Positions 41,970-52,824 of a stretch of 64,000 bases of DNA are shown in pieces. The first letter of the stretch is position 1. Every line of letters starts with the position of its first letter. The stretch is from NCBI GenBank assembly GCA_963693365.1, contig CAVNZM010000013.1, forward strand, positions 3,782,001 to 3,846,000, read 5' to 3'. Both the position numbers and the translations under genes were made by a program. The notes below the pieces were generated by a model, which was not told the origin of the DNA, did no database searches, and saw nothing but the letters and a program-made list of their open reading frames with translations. This DNA is from Amoebidium appalachense. Lineage: Eukaryota > Ichthyosporea.

Positions 41970-42797
41970 GTGTGTGTGTGGAGGGAGAGGGAAGCGGGGG
42001 GAGGGGGGGGGGTTTGAATGCGTCAAAAAGTACGAGTTATGGAGAAGGGTAAGTTAGCATGCGATGTGAGCGTGAGGGAGAGTGAATGAGAGAAGAGGAA
42101 GGGGGGGGGGGGGGGGAGGTAGAGAGGGAGATGGGGGGGGGGGGGGGGATAAGAGAGAAAGGGAGAGGGAGAGAGGGTGGGGGAGTATGTGTGTGTGGGG
42201 GGTTGCGTTGCATCACACACGCGAATGGGCATTCCGGAACCAGCTTGGTTGTATGGATGTGGGCAAGTTCATGATGTGTGGAATAGCACATGTATACAAT
42301 AGGCCCCTACGTGCACGTGTTTACATGGATATCTGCACACTGTGTCCCCCATATTGTGTGCATGCGTTTCTAAACATGCATGCACATGTTTCTAATGCAT
42401 AACTCCAGTGTATGCAAATTTTTCAAAACATTCCTACATTGTACAATCTTTTATACATATCTGCACTGTGTGCACGTGTTTCCATGCATAATTACCTGCA
42501 CCGTGTTTGGATGATCCGCCCCCACGTTGTCGTCTTGCATAGGCGCCAAAATTTGCTCTTTCCCTTCTGTCATGTTTGTTGGCCCGCTCAAGAGGCCCCC
42601 GGACAGAGAGTCCCTCTGAAGAAAACATGAACTATCAGTAGTGAAGGGTGGAAGTGGGAGGTCCCGCTTGTCCTAGACACACTCTCTAGCTATTGTGTGG
42701 GCAAAGGGAGGGCCTTTTGTGTGTCCAAGTGGGAGTGGGAGTGTTAGAGTGTGTGTTGCCTTAGTGGGAGTGTGGGTGTGGGTCACGTGCTGTGTGT

Positions 42798-42852
<55 letters not shown>

Positions 42853-43305
42853 TGTGAGTGTGTGTGAGTGTGCGTGCGAGAGTGAGAGTGAGAGAGAGAG
42901 AGAGAGACAATGAGTGAGCGGGTGCACATGTAAGCGAGCGAGCGAGCGAGCGAGCGAGTGAGTGAGTGTGCGAGTGAGTGAGTGAGTGAGTGAGTGTGTG
43001 TGTTTGTTTTGTGTATTAGCGAAGAGGGGCCGACTTACTACCGCCGTGTTAGCGAACTGGCCCTGAAGCTGAGCCAACTGGGTCACGTACATCTCTGGGC
43101 ACGACGCCTGCCGCTGTGTGGGATAATGGTGTGAGGAATAAATAGAAACGTGCAAACAGTCAGTGCAAGTATTTTTACTTGGCCGCAGCATGCAAGAGGT
43201 GAAAATGTGTGTGTACTGATGATCTGTTGATCATATGAAGGCGTTGCTTTTTTGTGGTAAGAGTGTGTAGGTGGTGTTATTCCACTGGTGCGGAGCAGTT
43301 TTTTT

Positions 43306-43345
<40 letters not shown>

Positions 43346-43753
43346 GGAGGAGACCAGGTGATGAGATGAAAAATAAATGTGCTTGGGAGGAATAAGCCGG
43401 TAACATATATGGGTTGTAATATATAAAGGGACAAAAAGACCGCTGCAATTAAGTGATAGAGGGTACTTCTATGGGTCATGCAACACTTACTAGCTGATGA
43501 CAATTTCGCGCAAGGCAGAGAGGGGGGGGGGGGGGGGGGGGCGGGGTGAGGGGAGGGAGGGGGGGGGGGGGGGGGGGAGAGGATGGCATCTGGAGAGTCA
43601 TAGATGTATGTATTTCCCAACGGTCCCCTCAATACACACACACATACACACACACACTCACAGTGTCCGCGCGCGCGCACACACACACACACACACACGC
43701 ACACACACACGCACACGCACACAAACACACACACACACGCACGCACGCACGCA

Positions 43754-43848
<95 letters not shown>

Positions 43849-43918
43849 CTATAACTATATTTTAGGAGACTCGTTGACCTACCTGCCTGCGGTGGTTGTT
43901 GCGGTAGATGGTAGTCAT
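36275..43918 (-). CDS. TEAD-cofactor-like protein with Tondu motif and YAP-like loop (gene span)
   Basis: Eleven exons, phases consistent throughout. Residues 105-113 (VDDHFARSL, preceded by GS) match the Tondu (TDU) motif of VGLL4, which binds TEAD/Scalloped. Residues 200-214 ([15 protein letters not shown]) match the YAP/Yorkie omega-loop (MRLRKLPDSFFKPP), which docks on a second TEAD surface. RTRAHS at 96-101 resembles the LATS/14-3-3 site HVRAHS of YAP. A module PxMYx(T/S)Q(L/I)AxLxxx(F/L)AN occurs at 18-34 and 145-161, each preceded by an RxxSxP-type site. The C-terminal part is Pro/Leu/Asp-rich, as in activation domains, and ends with [12 protein letters not shown] in the last frame. 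No WW domain is seen. The last exon carries a frameshifting 20-bp duplication. TEAD binding is inferred from motifs only. Confidence 0.65.
36985..37160. repeat. Poly-G tracts
   Basis: G tracts at about 36985-37021 and 37129-37151 in the intron between exons 10 and 11. Confidence 0.9.
37436..37539 (-). CDS. TEAD cofactor exon 10
   Basis: Acceptor cctcacag, donor CAAG|gtatcc. [18 protein letters not shown], Pro/Leu-rich. Confidence 0.75.
37609..37658 (-). CDS. TEAD cofactor exon 9, tentative
   Basis: [16 protein letters not shown] between cgcacag and TT|gtaccc; its phase is the one needed to enter exon 10. Confidence 0.45.
37941..38008 (-). CDS. TEAD cofactor exon 8, tentative
   Basis: [18 protein letters not shown] between tttttgcag and TTG|gttcct. 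Phase fits exons 7 and 9; the donor is weak. Confidence 0.45.
38225..38285. repeat. (GT)n followed by poly-G
   Basis: GT array then 26 G, directly downstream of exon 7's donor on the gene strand. Confidence 0.95.
38297..38412 (-). CDS. TEAD cofactor exon 7
   Basis: Acceptor gcccccag, donor A|gtaagt. [20 protein letters not shown]; phase 2 in, phase 1 out. Confidence 0.75.
38580..38625 (+). repeat. Possible fragment of repeat family A or B
   Basis: TATAAGCAGAACCCATCCCAGGGGGCGGGCCCAG resembles the ATAAGCAGAGCCCATCCTCAGGGAGGGCCCAAG core of family A. Confidence 0.4.
39232..39835. repeat. (GT)n arrays flanking TEAD cofactor exon 6
   Basis: GT arrays 39232-39330, 39417-39500 and 39725-39835. The last one provides the exon 6 acceptor as (CA)nCAG. 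Confidence 0.97.
39520..39724 (-). CDS. TEAD cofactor exon 6, YAP-like omega-loop
   Basis: Acceptor in a long CA repeat. [20 protein letters not shown], then Ser/Thr/Pro-rich. Two phase-2 donors are possible: 39520 (TA|gtatcc) and 39559 (AG|gtctgc). Confidence 0.8.
40238..40286. repeat. Composite homopolymer C(27)A(22)
   Basis: A C run directly followed by an A run, intron between exons 5 and 6. Confidence 0.95.
40470..40680. repeat. (CA)n and poly-C
   Basis: CA array with two ATGGACA interruptions, then about 22 C and more CA. Confidence 0.95.
40798..40979 (-). CDS. TEAD cofactor exon 5 (residues 127-186)
   Basis: Acceptor in a CA repeat (cacacag), donor A|gtgagt. [20 protein letters not shown] is the second copy of the module; [13 protein letters not shown] also recalls the YAP LEALFNAVMNPKTAN helix. 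Confidence 0.8.
41163..41209. repeat. Composite homopolymer T(26)G(21)
   Basis: A T run passes into a G run in the intron between exons 4 and 5. Confidence 0.95.
41315..41460. repeat. Tandem repeat, ACATCCACCGAGATAT units
   Basis: About six units of 16 to 50 bp with acatccaccgagatat and gctaacccgcc elements, ending nine bases before the exon 4 donor. Confidence 0.8.
41469..41614 (-). CDS. TEAD cofactor exon 4, Tondu motif
   Basis: Acceptor cttcttcag, donor AA|gtgagt. Contains [18 protein letters not shown], combining a 14-3-3-like serine site and the TDU helix, and TPPESP after it. Confidence 0.85.
41880..41968. repeat. (GT)n microsatellite
   Basis: Over 35 GT units in the intron between exons 3 and 4. 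Confidence 0.97.
42496..42615 (-). CDS. TEAD cofactor exon 3 (residues 38-77)
   Basis: Exactly 40 codons between tcttcag and CAG|gtaatt. Gly/Ser then acidic composition ([15 protein letters not shown]); no motif recognised. Confidence 0.75.
42789..42990. repeat. (GT)n, (GA)n and GAGC/GAGT arrays
   Basis: GT array 42789-42852 then GAGT, GAGA and GAGC tetramers, in the intron between exons 2 and 3. Confidence 0.95.
43039..43113 (-). CDS. TEAD cofactor exon 2 (residues 13-37)
   Basis: [17 protein letters not shown] between cacacag and GTA|gtaagt. First copy of the MY/Q/A/L/AN module. Confidence 0.75.
43660..43843. repeat. (CA)n array
   Basis: About 180 bp of CA with GCAC interruptions, 40 bases downstream of exon 1. 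Confidence 0.97.
43883..43918 (-). CDS. TEAD cofactor exon 1 (residues 1-12)
   Basis: ATG then [11 protein letters not shown] to CAG|gtaggt. The start choice rests on phase 0 joining to exon 2 and the absence of other good starts. Confidence 0.6.
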
Positions 43919-45010
43919 GCTGCCCTATACTTATGTGCTTACACCAAAACTATCAAAAAATAGACAGCAACGGCCTATAAATCCTTCGTGCTCCAGTAAG
44001 AATTTGTGCTTTCTATGAATCTCTTGTGAGCAATTTGCAACGAATCCCCTCCCTATCATTACTTCGAAGATCTCAGCGTTCACTTGAGGTGTGCTGGGGT
44101 GTTACTGTGCGTGTGCGTATGTGCACTTCCACCACAGGTCAACACCTATCTGAGTGAGAAAAAACCCCTTTTGTACGTACGCGTGTATATGTCTCTTATA
44201 CCCAAATACACTCAACATTATTGAGGCAATTATGATAGTAACGGTCTCAAATGGCATCTGCAGGCAGTTGTGAGGGGAGTCACGGGAACGTCAGGGAACG
44301 TCCCAGCGGGCCCACACAGTTTTGGCAGTCAACCGGAACCAAAACAAACAAATCGCGCCGCCCCCTACACTGGGTCCCCAAATATTTTCTGAATTACTGA
44401 GTTTAAATCACTTATTCTAATGTTGCCTTATTAAGAGATAAAAAGACATATAAATATATATATTTATAAAACAAACACTGCATACATGTAATAACTTTTC
44501 ATTATACCATAATGTTTCTTGTATAAAAAATAAATAATTGTAGACGTTGGCATTTGTTTTTCCGGTACATTTTGTTTTCTTAGGGTTGGTTAGGGTGAAG
44601 GTGCAATCCCTAAAACCGATTCGCTGAGCGAGCAGCAGTATAAACAGAATTTTCTATTGGATATTTGGTTTTGTAAACTTTAAAAAGCCAATCGCAAAGG
44701 AGTTCGGTTACGCTGCGTGATCATGACGTCAGTGTGAACCAGGTCAAACCTGCATGCGCGTCTTGCGCGATGGCTGGCCCAAGGCTTGCTGGGGCTGTTG
44801 TTTCGTATATACGTACATCTACACATGCATACCAGCCCATAGCTCCTGCCACTTTTGCCCTGCTTTGGGTTTAAATAGAGTTTTAATTGACCCAGAGCCT
44901 ACTACCGAGCAAACAATTTGATGAGTCACAGTGATCAGATGATGGCCACATGTGACTCAGATGGTCAGGTGATGGCCACATGTGACTCAGATTTTCAGTC
45001 TATCATTATT
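43919..45010 (-). promoter_or_regulatory. Upstream region of the TEAD cofactor gene
   Basis: Repeat-poor DNA. A palindromic CRE (TGACGTCA) lies at 44724-44731. AP-1-type sites are at 44922-44928 (TGAGTCA), 44953-44959 and 44983-44989 (TGACTCA); the last two each overlap a CACATGTG E-box in a 30-bp tandem repeat (44941-44998). A TATATATATTTATAAA stretch is at about 44453-44468. The transcription start is not known. Confidence 0.45.
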
Positions 45011-45119
45011 TCAGATTCCGCGCGCACAGTTATGTGGTGTGGTATGCTATGTGCATACCAGTTGTCATGATTGATATAACGTGGAGGGGTGGCACCCGGG
45101 AAATGTGGTGGCCATGGAG

Positions 45120-45131
45120 TACACGTGTGTG

Positions 45132-45177
<46 letters not shown>

Positions 45178-45196
45178 GGTGTGTGTGTGTGTCCCG

Positions 45197-45227
<31 letters not shown>

Positions 45228-45230
45228 TGT
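45120..45230. repeat. (GT)n microsatellite with CCCG interruptions
   Basis: GT arrays broken by two tcccggtgtg units. Confidence 0.95.
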
Positions 45231-45505
45231 GTGCATGTCTTGTGCACGTGTGGTGGCACTGTGGTCTGATGAGACATGAATTAACAGAATCTTATTAGTA
45301 GGGGTACGGCTTAAGTAACATTTTATTTGGGGTGGCTGCTGTGGCTCACACCGCATTATGTCGATTTCCCCCGGCCCACATCAACCTGTGTGCTATATAT
45401 GGCATGCATGCCTATTAATAGCACCGATTTTGTTTGAATGCTCACAGCAAAACCCCCCTCACAGACCCAATTTGGGAAGGCCTATAGTAGCTACAGCGCG
45501 TCGCA

Positions 45506-45506
<1 letters not shown>

Positions 45507-45575
<69 letters not shown>
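45507..45575. repeat. Composite homopolymer C(40)A(29)
   Basis: The longest C-then-A tract here, intergenic between the TEAD cofactor and the bZIP gene. Confidence 0.95.
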
Positions 45576-45578
<3 letters not shown>

Positions 45579-45631
45579 GAAAGAAATATAACAAAAAAAC
45601 CTCTTGTAGAAGAAAACAAAATAATGCCACA

Positions 45632-45686
<55 letters not shown>

Positions 45687-46060
45687 CGAGAAGAAGGAAT
45701 AAAACGAAGTGGGAATATAAGGAAGCAAAAATGGACCATGGTACCCTTCCAGAAAAAATCGAAAGAAAAAAAAAAAGCCAGGTTCAAATTTCAAATTTCT
45801 TTACACCAACCCCTCTTTCAATTTCTCCTTGAACTCTGCACATAACACCACAAAGGGAGAAGCGAAAGGATGAGCAAATCACAGGCCCACGTTAATATTT
45901 AAAACACCCACATGTCATTGAAACCATTAAGTACCCCTGTGTGTGCACTGCCACAAAATACACATTCCGTCAATCATCCCAAGCACAACCCCCCCCTCCC
46001 CCCCCCTGATAGCATACGTCTAAATACTCATTCAGTAGTTTCCAGCACAATCCGCGGTTG

Positions 46061-46151
46061 CTATGCTTCAGCCAATAGCGCGTCTTTCTGGTTGGCATTC
46101 ATCATGGCCCCGTACGGTGGGTTAGGGCCCGCTAGAGGGTTGTTCTGTGGT
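46061..46151 (-). CDS. bZIP exon F, C-terminus
   Basis: In phase with exon E (AT|A). PQNNPLAGPNPPYGAMMNAN, then KDALLAEA and TAG. Acceptor ccccacag. Confidence 0.75.
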
Positions 46152-46620
46152 CTGTGGGGACAGACAAAAATAAGCAAGAACACACTAATACCCACAAAAC
46201 AGAAGGGTTTGGATTTTGAGAGAGGGAGAGAGGGGGGGGGGGGGGGGGGGGGGAGGAGGAGAAGGACGGGGCGGGGGGAGGGTGTGGGAAGGGGAGAGAG
46301 AGAGAGCGGGAGAGGGGAAGAGGGGGGGGGGGGGGGGGGGGGGGGGGGAGGGGGGAGGTGGACGGGGAGAGGGCGAGAGAGAGTGTGTGGGAGAGAAAGA
46401 GAGCGAGCGTCACAACACGTGCAACACCACCGAAGCAAATATCATGTGCCCACGATGCCCATCACACACTGGCCCTAAACACTAACAAACGGATGCCCAA
46501 CAAGACATGAGATGCAAGCACCAGCAATCATTTGTGCACTGCTGGCCCCATGCATGCCACAAAAAAAATAAAAAATAAACAGACATCAAAAAGCCATACT
46601 CCAGTGGTCCACAGGACGTT

Positions 46621-46666
<46 letters not shown>

Positions 46667-46894
46667 TCCCTCCACACAACACACACACGCACACACACGC
46701 ACACACACCACCACCACCACCAACACACACAACAAAAGAGCAAAACGTGAACCCACACCCACACGCAGGCACACACCCACATGCATACTCACACACACAG
46801 AGAAAGGGAGAAGGGGGGGGGGGGGGGGGGGGAGAGAAGAGAGAGAGAGATGCAGAGACAGAGAGAGAGGGAGGGAGAGAGAACGGAAGGGGGG

Positions 46895-46940
<46 letters not shown>

Positions 46941-46985
46941 AAGAATGGAGGGAGAGAGCAAGAAGGGTGAGAGAGAGAGCGAGAA

Positions 46986-47039
<54 letters not shown>

Positions 47040-47364
47040 TTCTCCCCCTCCTAACCCCCCGGCATATACAAAAGCACACACACACACAGACGCACACGCA
47101 CACACACACACACAGGTACATGCACATACCCAACCTCCCACTCACATTTGGGGCAGAGGCCTGCCGTCGGCAATCCAACACGCCCTTAGCTGCTGCAGCT
47201 CTTGATCCATCAGCTGAAATTTCAAGAGGGAGGGGGGGGTCAGTATGGGGGTCTCACGGTCTCATGGTGAAATTTCAAAATGCCGTGGGTACGGGAAGTA
47301 TGGGGTCTATTGGGATGTGGATTTTGCGATAGGAAGTCTGCACGAGGAGGAAAGAGGAGGGCGC

Positions 47365-47396
<32 letters not shown>

Positions 47397-47507
47397 GGGG
47401 GGGGGGGGGGGGGGAGGGGGGGAAACAAAAAACTCAATAGACACGGCTTCTGTTAGTCTCCCCACCCCCACCCCACCCCACCCCATCGTACCATCCGATT
47501 TTTTTTT

Positions 47508-47576
<69 letters not shown>

Positions 47577-47651
47577 AAACGAGAATTGCAAAGGAAAGGA
47601 CGAAAGCAAGCACCTGCTGTTGCAGATACGTTCTGTATGTGTGTGTGTGTG

Positions 47652-47697
<46 letters not shown>

Positions 47698-49060
47698 AAT
47701 CCACAAACAGGCAAATACTGCCCATGATATCAACTGAACCCTCAATATACTAGAGATATGGACGTGCATGCTATTAAAGTGTTAAAGGGTAGCCCTACGT
47801 GTCTTAACGAGAAAACTCTGCCAAGGGATATTTATGATTGGTCCAGATCGAATCCGGTTCGATCAGATTAGCCATATAAGGAAACTGGAAAAAACCGTTT
47901 TTACGAAAGGGTAGCCCTACGTCTTTCGACCCACAATGCACCTGTCAGGGATCCGATTCCGGCCCTGACCAATCTCAGCTTGAAGCGCCATCAGCTCGCA
48001 CTCAGATCAGTTGCCGCCAATAATTCATGTTCACGAAGCTTCTAAAAAGGATCCGACCATAATTCTATGAGGTGCCTAACATTGACAGCTCAGCCGCAGT
48101 CAATGAAAAAGTTGTAAAAAGAAAGAACTTCTGCGACTATCTTAACATACTGTTTGTCAAAAAAACAACAAACAATACTTCGACAAAGAGGAAACCTCCT
48201 ACTCGTGTTCAAAGATATCCACACTCGAGTTTGACTGTTAATTATGCACTACTTTAAAAAAAAAAGCTCGCTCCAGACAGCTTTCTTCTGAGTACTCTGC
48301 TCTACACCGCGCTGCGTCACAAAGTGATCGACCATATCGTGTTCACCTTTTTTTATACTTCTCCACTAGCCGCTAAGACAAATACCGTGATTCCTACCCA
48401 ACCATTTCATTCAAAAGGCCTACCCAATGGTATCGCTCGCTTGTGCAAGTTACAGGTGTAATTAACGCTCATTAGCAGACTTTCACAACCGGGCCCTCCG
48501 ATTGGTTCACTATCACGGCTCACGAGGCCACTTCTGCAACACGCACTACGCAAAGAATCTGATTGGTTCCCTTCTAACGAAGTCATTAGCGCAACTTTCA
48601 CAACCGCGCAACCCGATTCGCCACATAAATCTCCCCAAACCCACGTCTTCCATATCGTGCTCTACCTAGCGCCCGCCGTCGCCTGACCGCCCTACATAAG
48701 GCTTACGTAAGGCCCTGCGCAAGGCTCCCCCCAAACCCCTATATCGTGGTCTGGCCCCCCCGACCCCACCGCCTTACGTAACCCCGGCCCCGCACCAGCC
48801 AACCAAACGGCCCGGTTGTGGAAGAAGGCCGAATCTGCCGGGGGTAGCCCTACGCGTAGCCTCGTCTATCCAACAAATACCCCTTCTCCCCCCACCACCC
48901 AAAAACACACACACACAGACACACACAGACAGACATAAACATCCTCGTTCCCCGTGTTTCCTGCCTTCATAATCAAGAAAACGAAACAGAATCACATATC
49001 CATCCCTCCACTCAAGCCGATTAGAGAAGACGAGATGGAATTGGGTCCCGGTGCTAATAG

Positions 49061-49091
<31 letters not shown>

Positions 49092-49996
49092 CTCTTCGTC
49101 CCCCCCCCTCCCCCCCCCCCCCCGGGGGGCGACAGAAACACGCACGGACCCGACCGCTATCCCCACCATCTTAGGAAACACACACAGACATATGGGACGC
49201 AACCACAAAAACACCCATATCTAAACCCGACATCGGTCTTACCATTGAAATCACTCAGCCCACACCCGTCCTCCCCACCCGCAAACTGCCCGCCTCACAT
49301 CCATACCCCCCCCCCCCCCCCCCCCTCCCACACACATCCACCCACCATGACGGCCACAAACATACACACGTCCACACAAATTCCCCCTCCCTCTTCCCCC
49401 CCACCTACTCACCCACCCACAACAAACCAAACCCTCCTCCTCCCCCTAAAAAAACCACCACCATCACTATCACCACCATCACCATCACACACACCCACCC
49501 ACACACCCGCACACACACCTTGTTCGACACCATCAGGTCCTCCGTCATTCTCTGCAGCCTCGTCTTGTCTGCCGTCAGTAGCTCCACCCTCATGGTCAGG
49601 GCGTGGTTCTCCTGCGTCAACTGATCAACTACCCCCCGCATTTGCTGTGAAAAAAAAAACCAAGTCAGTATTGGTGTTGCATGGCATGGAACCAATTCTT
49701 ATCCTCGAAACACCTGCACATCCTCCCCTCCCTTCCCCCCCCCCCCCTCCCCCCTCCCCGCTCCCCCCACCCCGCCGATCATCGAAACCACACACGAACG
49801 CACAAGCACGTGCACACACGGAGCCCCCTCCCAACCTCCCCTCCAATACACACACACACACGCACGCACGCACGCACACACACACACACACTGACTACAC
49901 CCACCCATCAACACCAACACCCTCTCAACCACGTATCCACCCACTCACTCAACCACCCACTCAATCACCCACACCTACCCCCCCCCCCCCCAAAAA

Positions 49997-50027
<31 letters not shown>

Positions 50028-50056
50028 CACTGGGCAAACCCCCACACACACTCAAC

Positions 50057-50088
<32 letters not shown>

Positions 50089-50486
50089 ACAAAAAAAAAC
50101 AAAAAAAAAAACACCCACCGTGAGTTGCTCCTTCTTCTTCAGTCTGCACAGCTGCGCCGCCTCTCTATTCTTCTCTCTCCTCCTCTGGCTCCTTTGCTCC
50201 ACCGACAATCCCTCCTCACTGCTACGCCGTTTCAACACCCCACCCCCCATTTCCTTCGCTTCTTTTTTTTTACCCTTCCTCCCCCTATTTCCTTTTTTGG
50301 CAGGTGTCTTGCTGGCTTCCATCGCGTTAAGGTCCGCGGTGGCGACGGCTGCGAGCGCCATCAGAGAGTCCATTCGTCGGAGATCACGTGGCTCCTCCTT
50401 TGGGATTGGTGCGTGCATCTCCATGGGAACGTACTCGAACCTTCCAGGCCCGTACGGCGTCTGCACGCTGTCCATGTGGTCCGGCT

Positions 50487-50578
<92 letters not shown>

Positions 50579-51475
50579 GTGGGGGGGAAAATTCATTAAC
50601 GATAGAGGAAAGCGAAAGGGGTGAGGGGGTGATGTAGGGGTTGGGAGGGTGGGGGGAGGTGTATTCATCAATGTTTGAGGAAACAATGTATGCAGAACAA
50701 CAACAGTACTGAAACTAAAACAAAGTGATGAAGCAACCACTTGGGCACAGTAAGAGGCACTTGGACAAAGCTCGTTTATTACGCGTTTATTGTTATTCAA
50801 AATATTGCTAATATGAGTATTTTCATTGCCATCTTACTGAACAATACTATCGCCTTTTTCATTTCATTCCTCCCCCCCCCCCCCCCCCCCCCCCCGCCCT
50901 CTCCCTCCCCCCATCTTCTGTCTCTCGCTCTCTCTCAAGCCCATCGTAACCCCCCCCTCCACCCCCTTCCCCGCGCCCCCCTCCCCACCCTCTCTTTCTC
51001 GAGTCCATTTACCTTCCTTCTCTCTCTCTCTCTCTCTCTCTGCCCTCCCATAACGGCAAGTCGTCATAGGAAGCACGGAATAGTCACAACCCTCCCCCCC
51101 CCTAGTCACTTTGACTGCTGTCTCCCTGCGGCCCGGATCAACATACCTTGTATGTTGCCGCAGACGACAGTCACTAGACAAAGTGTCTGATTGCGCAAAC
51201 AAATTTAAATCTACAGTAGATGGTTGGTTAATAGTCGCAATAATAATTTAACGCCGCGTTTCTATTGCCCAACAACAAAAAGTGCGGAAGCGTTCGTATT
51301 GCCCATCAGAAGTACGGACGCGTTCGTATTGCCCATCAGGAAAATAAACTTTAGTAAAGCGTTCCGATTGCCCATCAGAATTACTTAGACCCGGCTGGAG
51401 ACGTCCCGCGGCGTAGTAGTGCTCAGCCACTTACGTAAGCCAGTAAGTACATAGCCTTGGAGACTACCCCCCCAA

Positions 51476-51507
<32 letters not shown>

Positions 51508-52824
51508 TCTATGTGATGACTATAACTCGGTATAACATAAATCTGACGTCAGTATCAGCTTTATCGATGACGACAGTATTCAAAATTGCTGGCTGCATGA
51601 CTTGCCGAGTGCTCGATTGTTTTTTTCCATATCTGGCAAGTGCCCTTTAGGTACTATACCTTATAGGGTGTGCAATCAAAAATGAAAGTGTAAATGAAAG
51701 ATGAAGTCTCAATTTTATGTAAACGACGCCCCCCCCCCCTCCCCCCCCCCCAAAAAAAACCAAACCAAAAAAAAAAAAAAAAAAAGTGATTAACATATAC
51801 GTGCACTGGCTATAACTCTGCAACCACATTCTGTTCATATTCACACAAACAGGCAATGCAAGTGGTTGTGACAGAGCAATAGATGAAGAAGAAAGGGGCA
51901 TGCTTTTGTGTGATTTGAAGATGTTAAGTTATCGAAAATGTTACAAATAAAACCCATAAGAATATCGTTAAAAGAGTGTCGAGAGTATCTAATTTACGTA
52001 TGTAGAATTAGGCTAGCATCGGGTTGTTCTACGTATTTTTATAAAAACCAATAAAAAGTTAGGGATACAGCTTAGATGTTCATGAGTTTGAATGTGTTTA
52101 CTTTTGATGGTCTCAAGATTGGAAAGGAATGGTTTGGATATGAATTAATATTAGTTTACATATAAAACGTGTCAGGATATATGTGCGTTTGTGCGTGCGT
52201 GTGCGCGCCTGTGTATGGAATGATATCTGGTTATATGTATGTTTTATCGAATGTAGGGTTTTAAAGTTATTAAGCAGAGTCTGAATACTTCGAATATGAG
52301 TGTATGACTTGGCTGTGGGGAGTTTTATCTACTATCTCTGGTTTGGATGTGTTTAACCTGAGCATGCAAATCCGCACACCAACATCCTCACGTGCCCATG
52401 TTGTTGAGTCCATGCCAGTCCTCCCTCCCCTCGAGCCATGAGTACACGCGAGCCGGGCAACGCCAAGACACTTTTTGGAACATGCCCACCATGTCCCATC
52501 AACAACCGGCTAAAACTTCTCATCTGCTCACACACCACGATCATATTCACCACGGACCTGGAAACCAAGGGCGACATGTCACGAGTAGGCAAGCCCGGCA
52601 ACCTGATCCCGTCCAATTTTAAGACAAACCCCCTCTCTACCTTCCGCAACACAATGATACCATCGCAGCATTCTGTACATTGTAACATAAACAATATGAA
52701 AAATAGCATCACGCACCTCTCCAGGAGAAGGCAGGGAGCCACTGGTATATCCTGAGTCGCTGTCAGCAAGGGGCATGTAGGCGCCTGGGGCTCGCAGGTG
52801 CACGGTGGGCGCCTGACCGGCCAT
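46061..52824 (-). CDS. bZIP transcription factor, CREB/ATF/Jun type (gene span)
   Basis: Sequence-specific DNA-binding dimer. Exons A to F give about 260 residues. The basic region (exon B end) has RRREKNREAAQLCRLKKK with the signature N-x7-R (NREAAQLCR), the NxxAAxxCR form of ATF/Jun/CREB-like proteins. Counting nine residues from that Arg, d positions read M, L, L, L, L, L (six heptads) and an Asn sits at the second a position, the usual buried Asn. Upstream are an acidic N-terminus with DSGYTS, a beta-TrCP-type phosphodegron, IPKEEP (a SUMO-type site), an Ala/Met/Leu-rich stretch and a Lys-rich nuclear signal (KKGNRGRKGKKKEAK). Exon F ends the protein. Exact subfamily is not settled. Confidence 0.85.
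46230..47050. repeat. Poly-G, poly-C and (GA)n cluster
   Basis: G tracts 46230-46252 and 46322-46348, C tract 46623-46665, GA arrays 46840-47040; intron between exons E and F. Confidence 0.95.
47146..47213 (-). CDS. bZIP exon E
   Basis: LMDQELQQLRACWIADGRPL, helical continuation after the zipper. Acceptor aatttcag, donor AT|gtgagt. Confidence 0.75.
47366..47414. repeat. Composite homopolymer T(30)G(19)
   Basis: First of two T-then-G tracts in the same bZIP intron. Confidence 0.95.
47499..47574. repeat. Composite homopolymer T(19)G(57)
   Basis: Second T-then-G tract; a further G tract of about 42 lies at 47654-47696. Confidence 0.95.
47614..47632 (-). CDS. bZIP exon D, 19-nt microexon (tentative)
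   Basis: Encodes TYLQQQ between acatacag and CAG|gtgctt. The phase works only if exon C uses the donor at 49517. Confidence 0.45.
47700..48900. other. Unique core of a bZIP intron
   Basis: Repeat-poor. It holds three copies of GGGTAGCCCTACG (47787-47799, 47909-47921, 48842-48854) and two CTTTCACAACCG(G/C)GC...CCGATT segments (48480, 48595), plus ATTGG (reverse CCAAT) boxes. It resembles promoter DNA more than the surrounding introns do, but no exon is seen. Confidence 0.4.
49519..49644 (-). CDS. bZIP exon C, leucine zipper
   Basis: QMRGVVDQLTQENHALTMRV starts after ttttcacag in phase 0 with exon B. 42 codons to AAG|gtgtgt. A donor two bases further (49517) would give the phase needed by exon D. 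Confidence 0.9.
49979..50012. repeat. Composite homopolymer C(13)A(21)
   Basis: Followed by CA repeat and a second C-then-A tract at about 50057-50110 that ends at the exon B donor. Confidence 0.9.
50119..50484 (-). CDS. bZIP exon B, activation and basic regions (residues 37-158)
   Basis: Acceptor acgttag downstream of a (CA)n tract. 122 codons from PDHMDSVQTPYG to KKKEQLT, donor ACG|gtgggt. It contains the whole basic region. Confidence 0.9.
50489..50578. repeat. (GT)n array at the bZIP exon B acceptor
   Basis: About 43 GT units; on the gene strand this is (CA)n leading into the acgttag acceptor. Confidence 0.97.
51200..52700. other. AT-rich bZIP intron
   Basis: Mostly unique. It has a threefold degenerate repeat AAGTGCGGA.GCGTTC.TATTGCCCATCAG (about 51278-51378), a CA array (51478-51508) and a CRE palindrome at 51544-51551. 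No exon seen. Confidence 0.45.
52717..52824 (-). CDS. bZIP exon A (residues 1-36)
   Basis: ATG is the first codon after a tgctgcag acceptor. LADSDSGYTSGSLPSPGE holds the DSGxxS degron; donor GAG|gtgcgt, phase 0. Confidence 0.8.
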
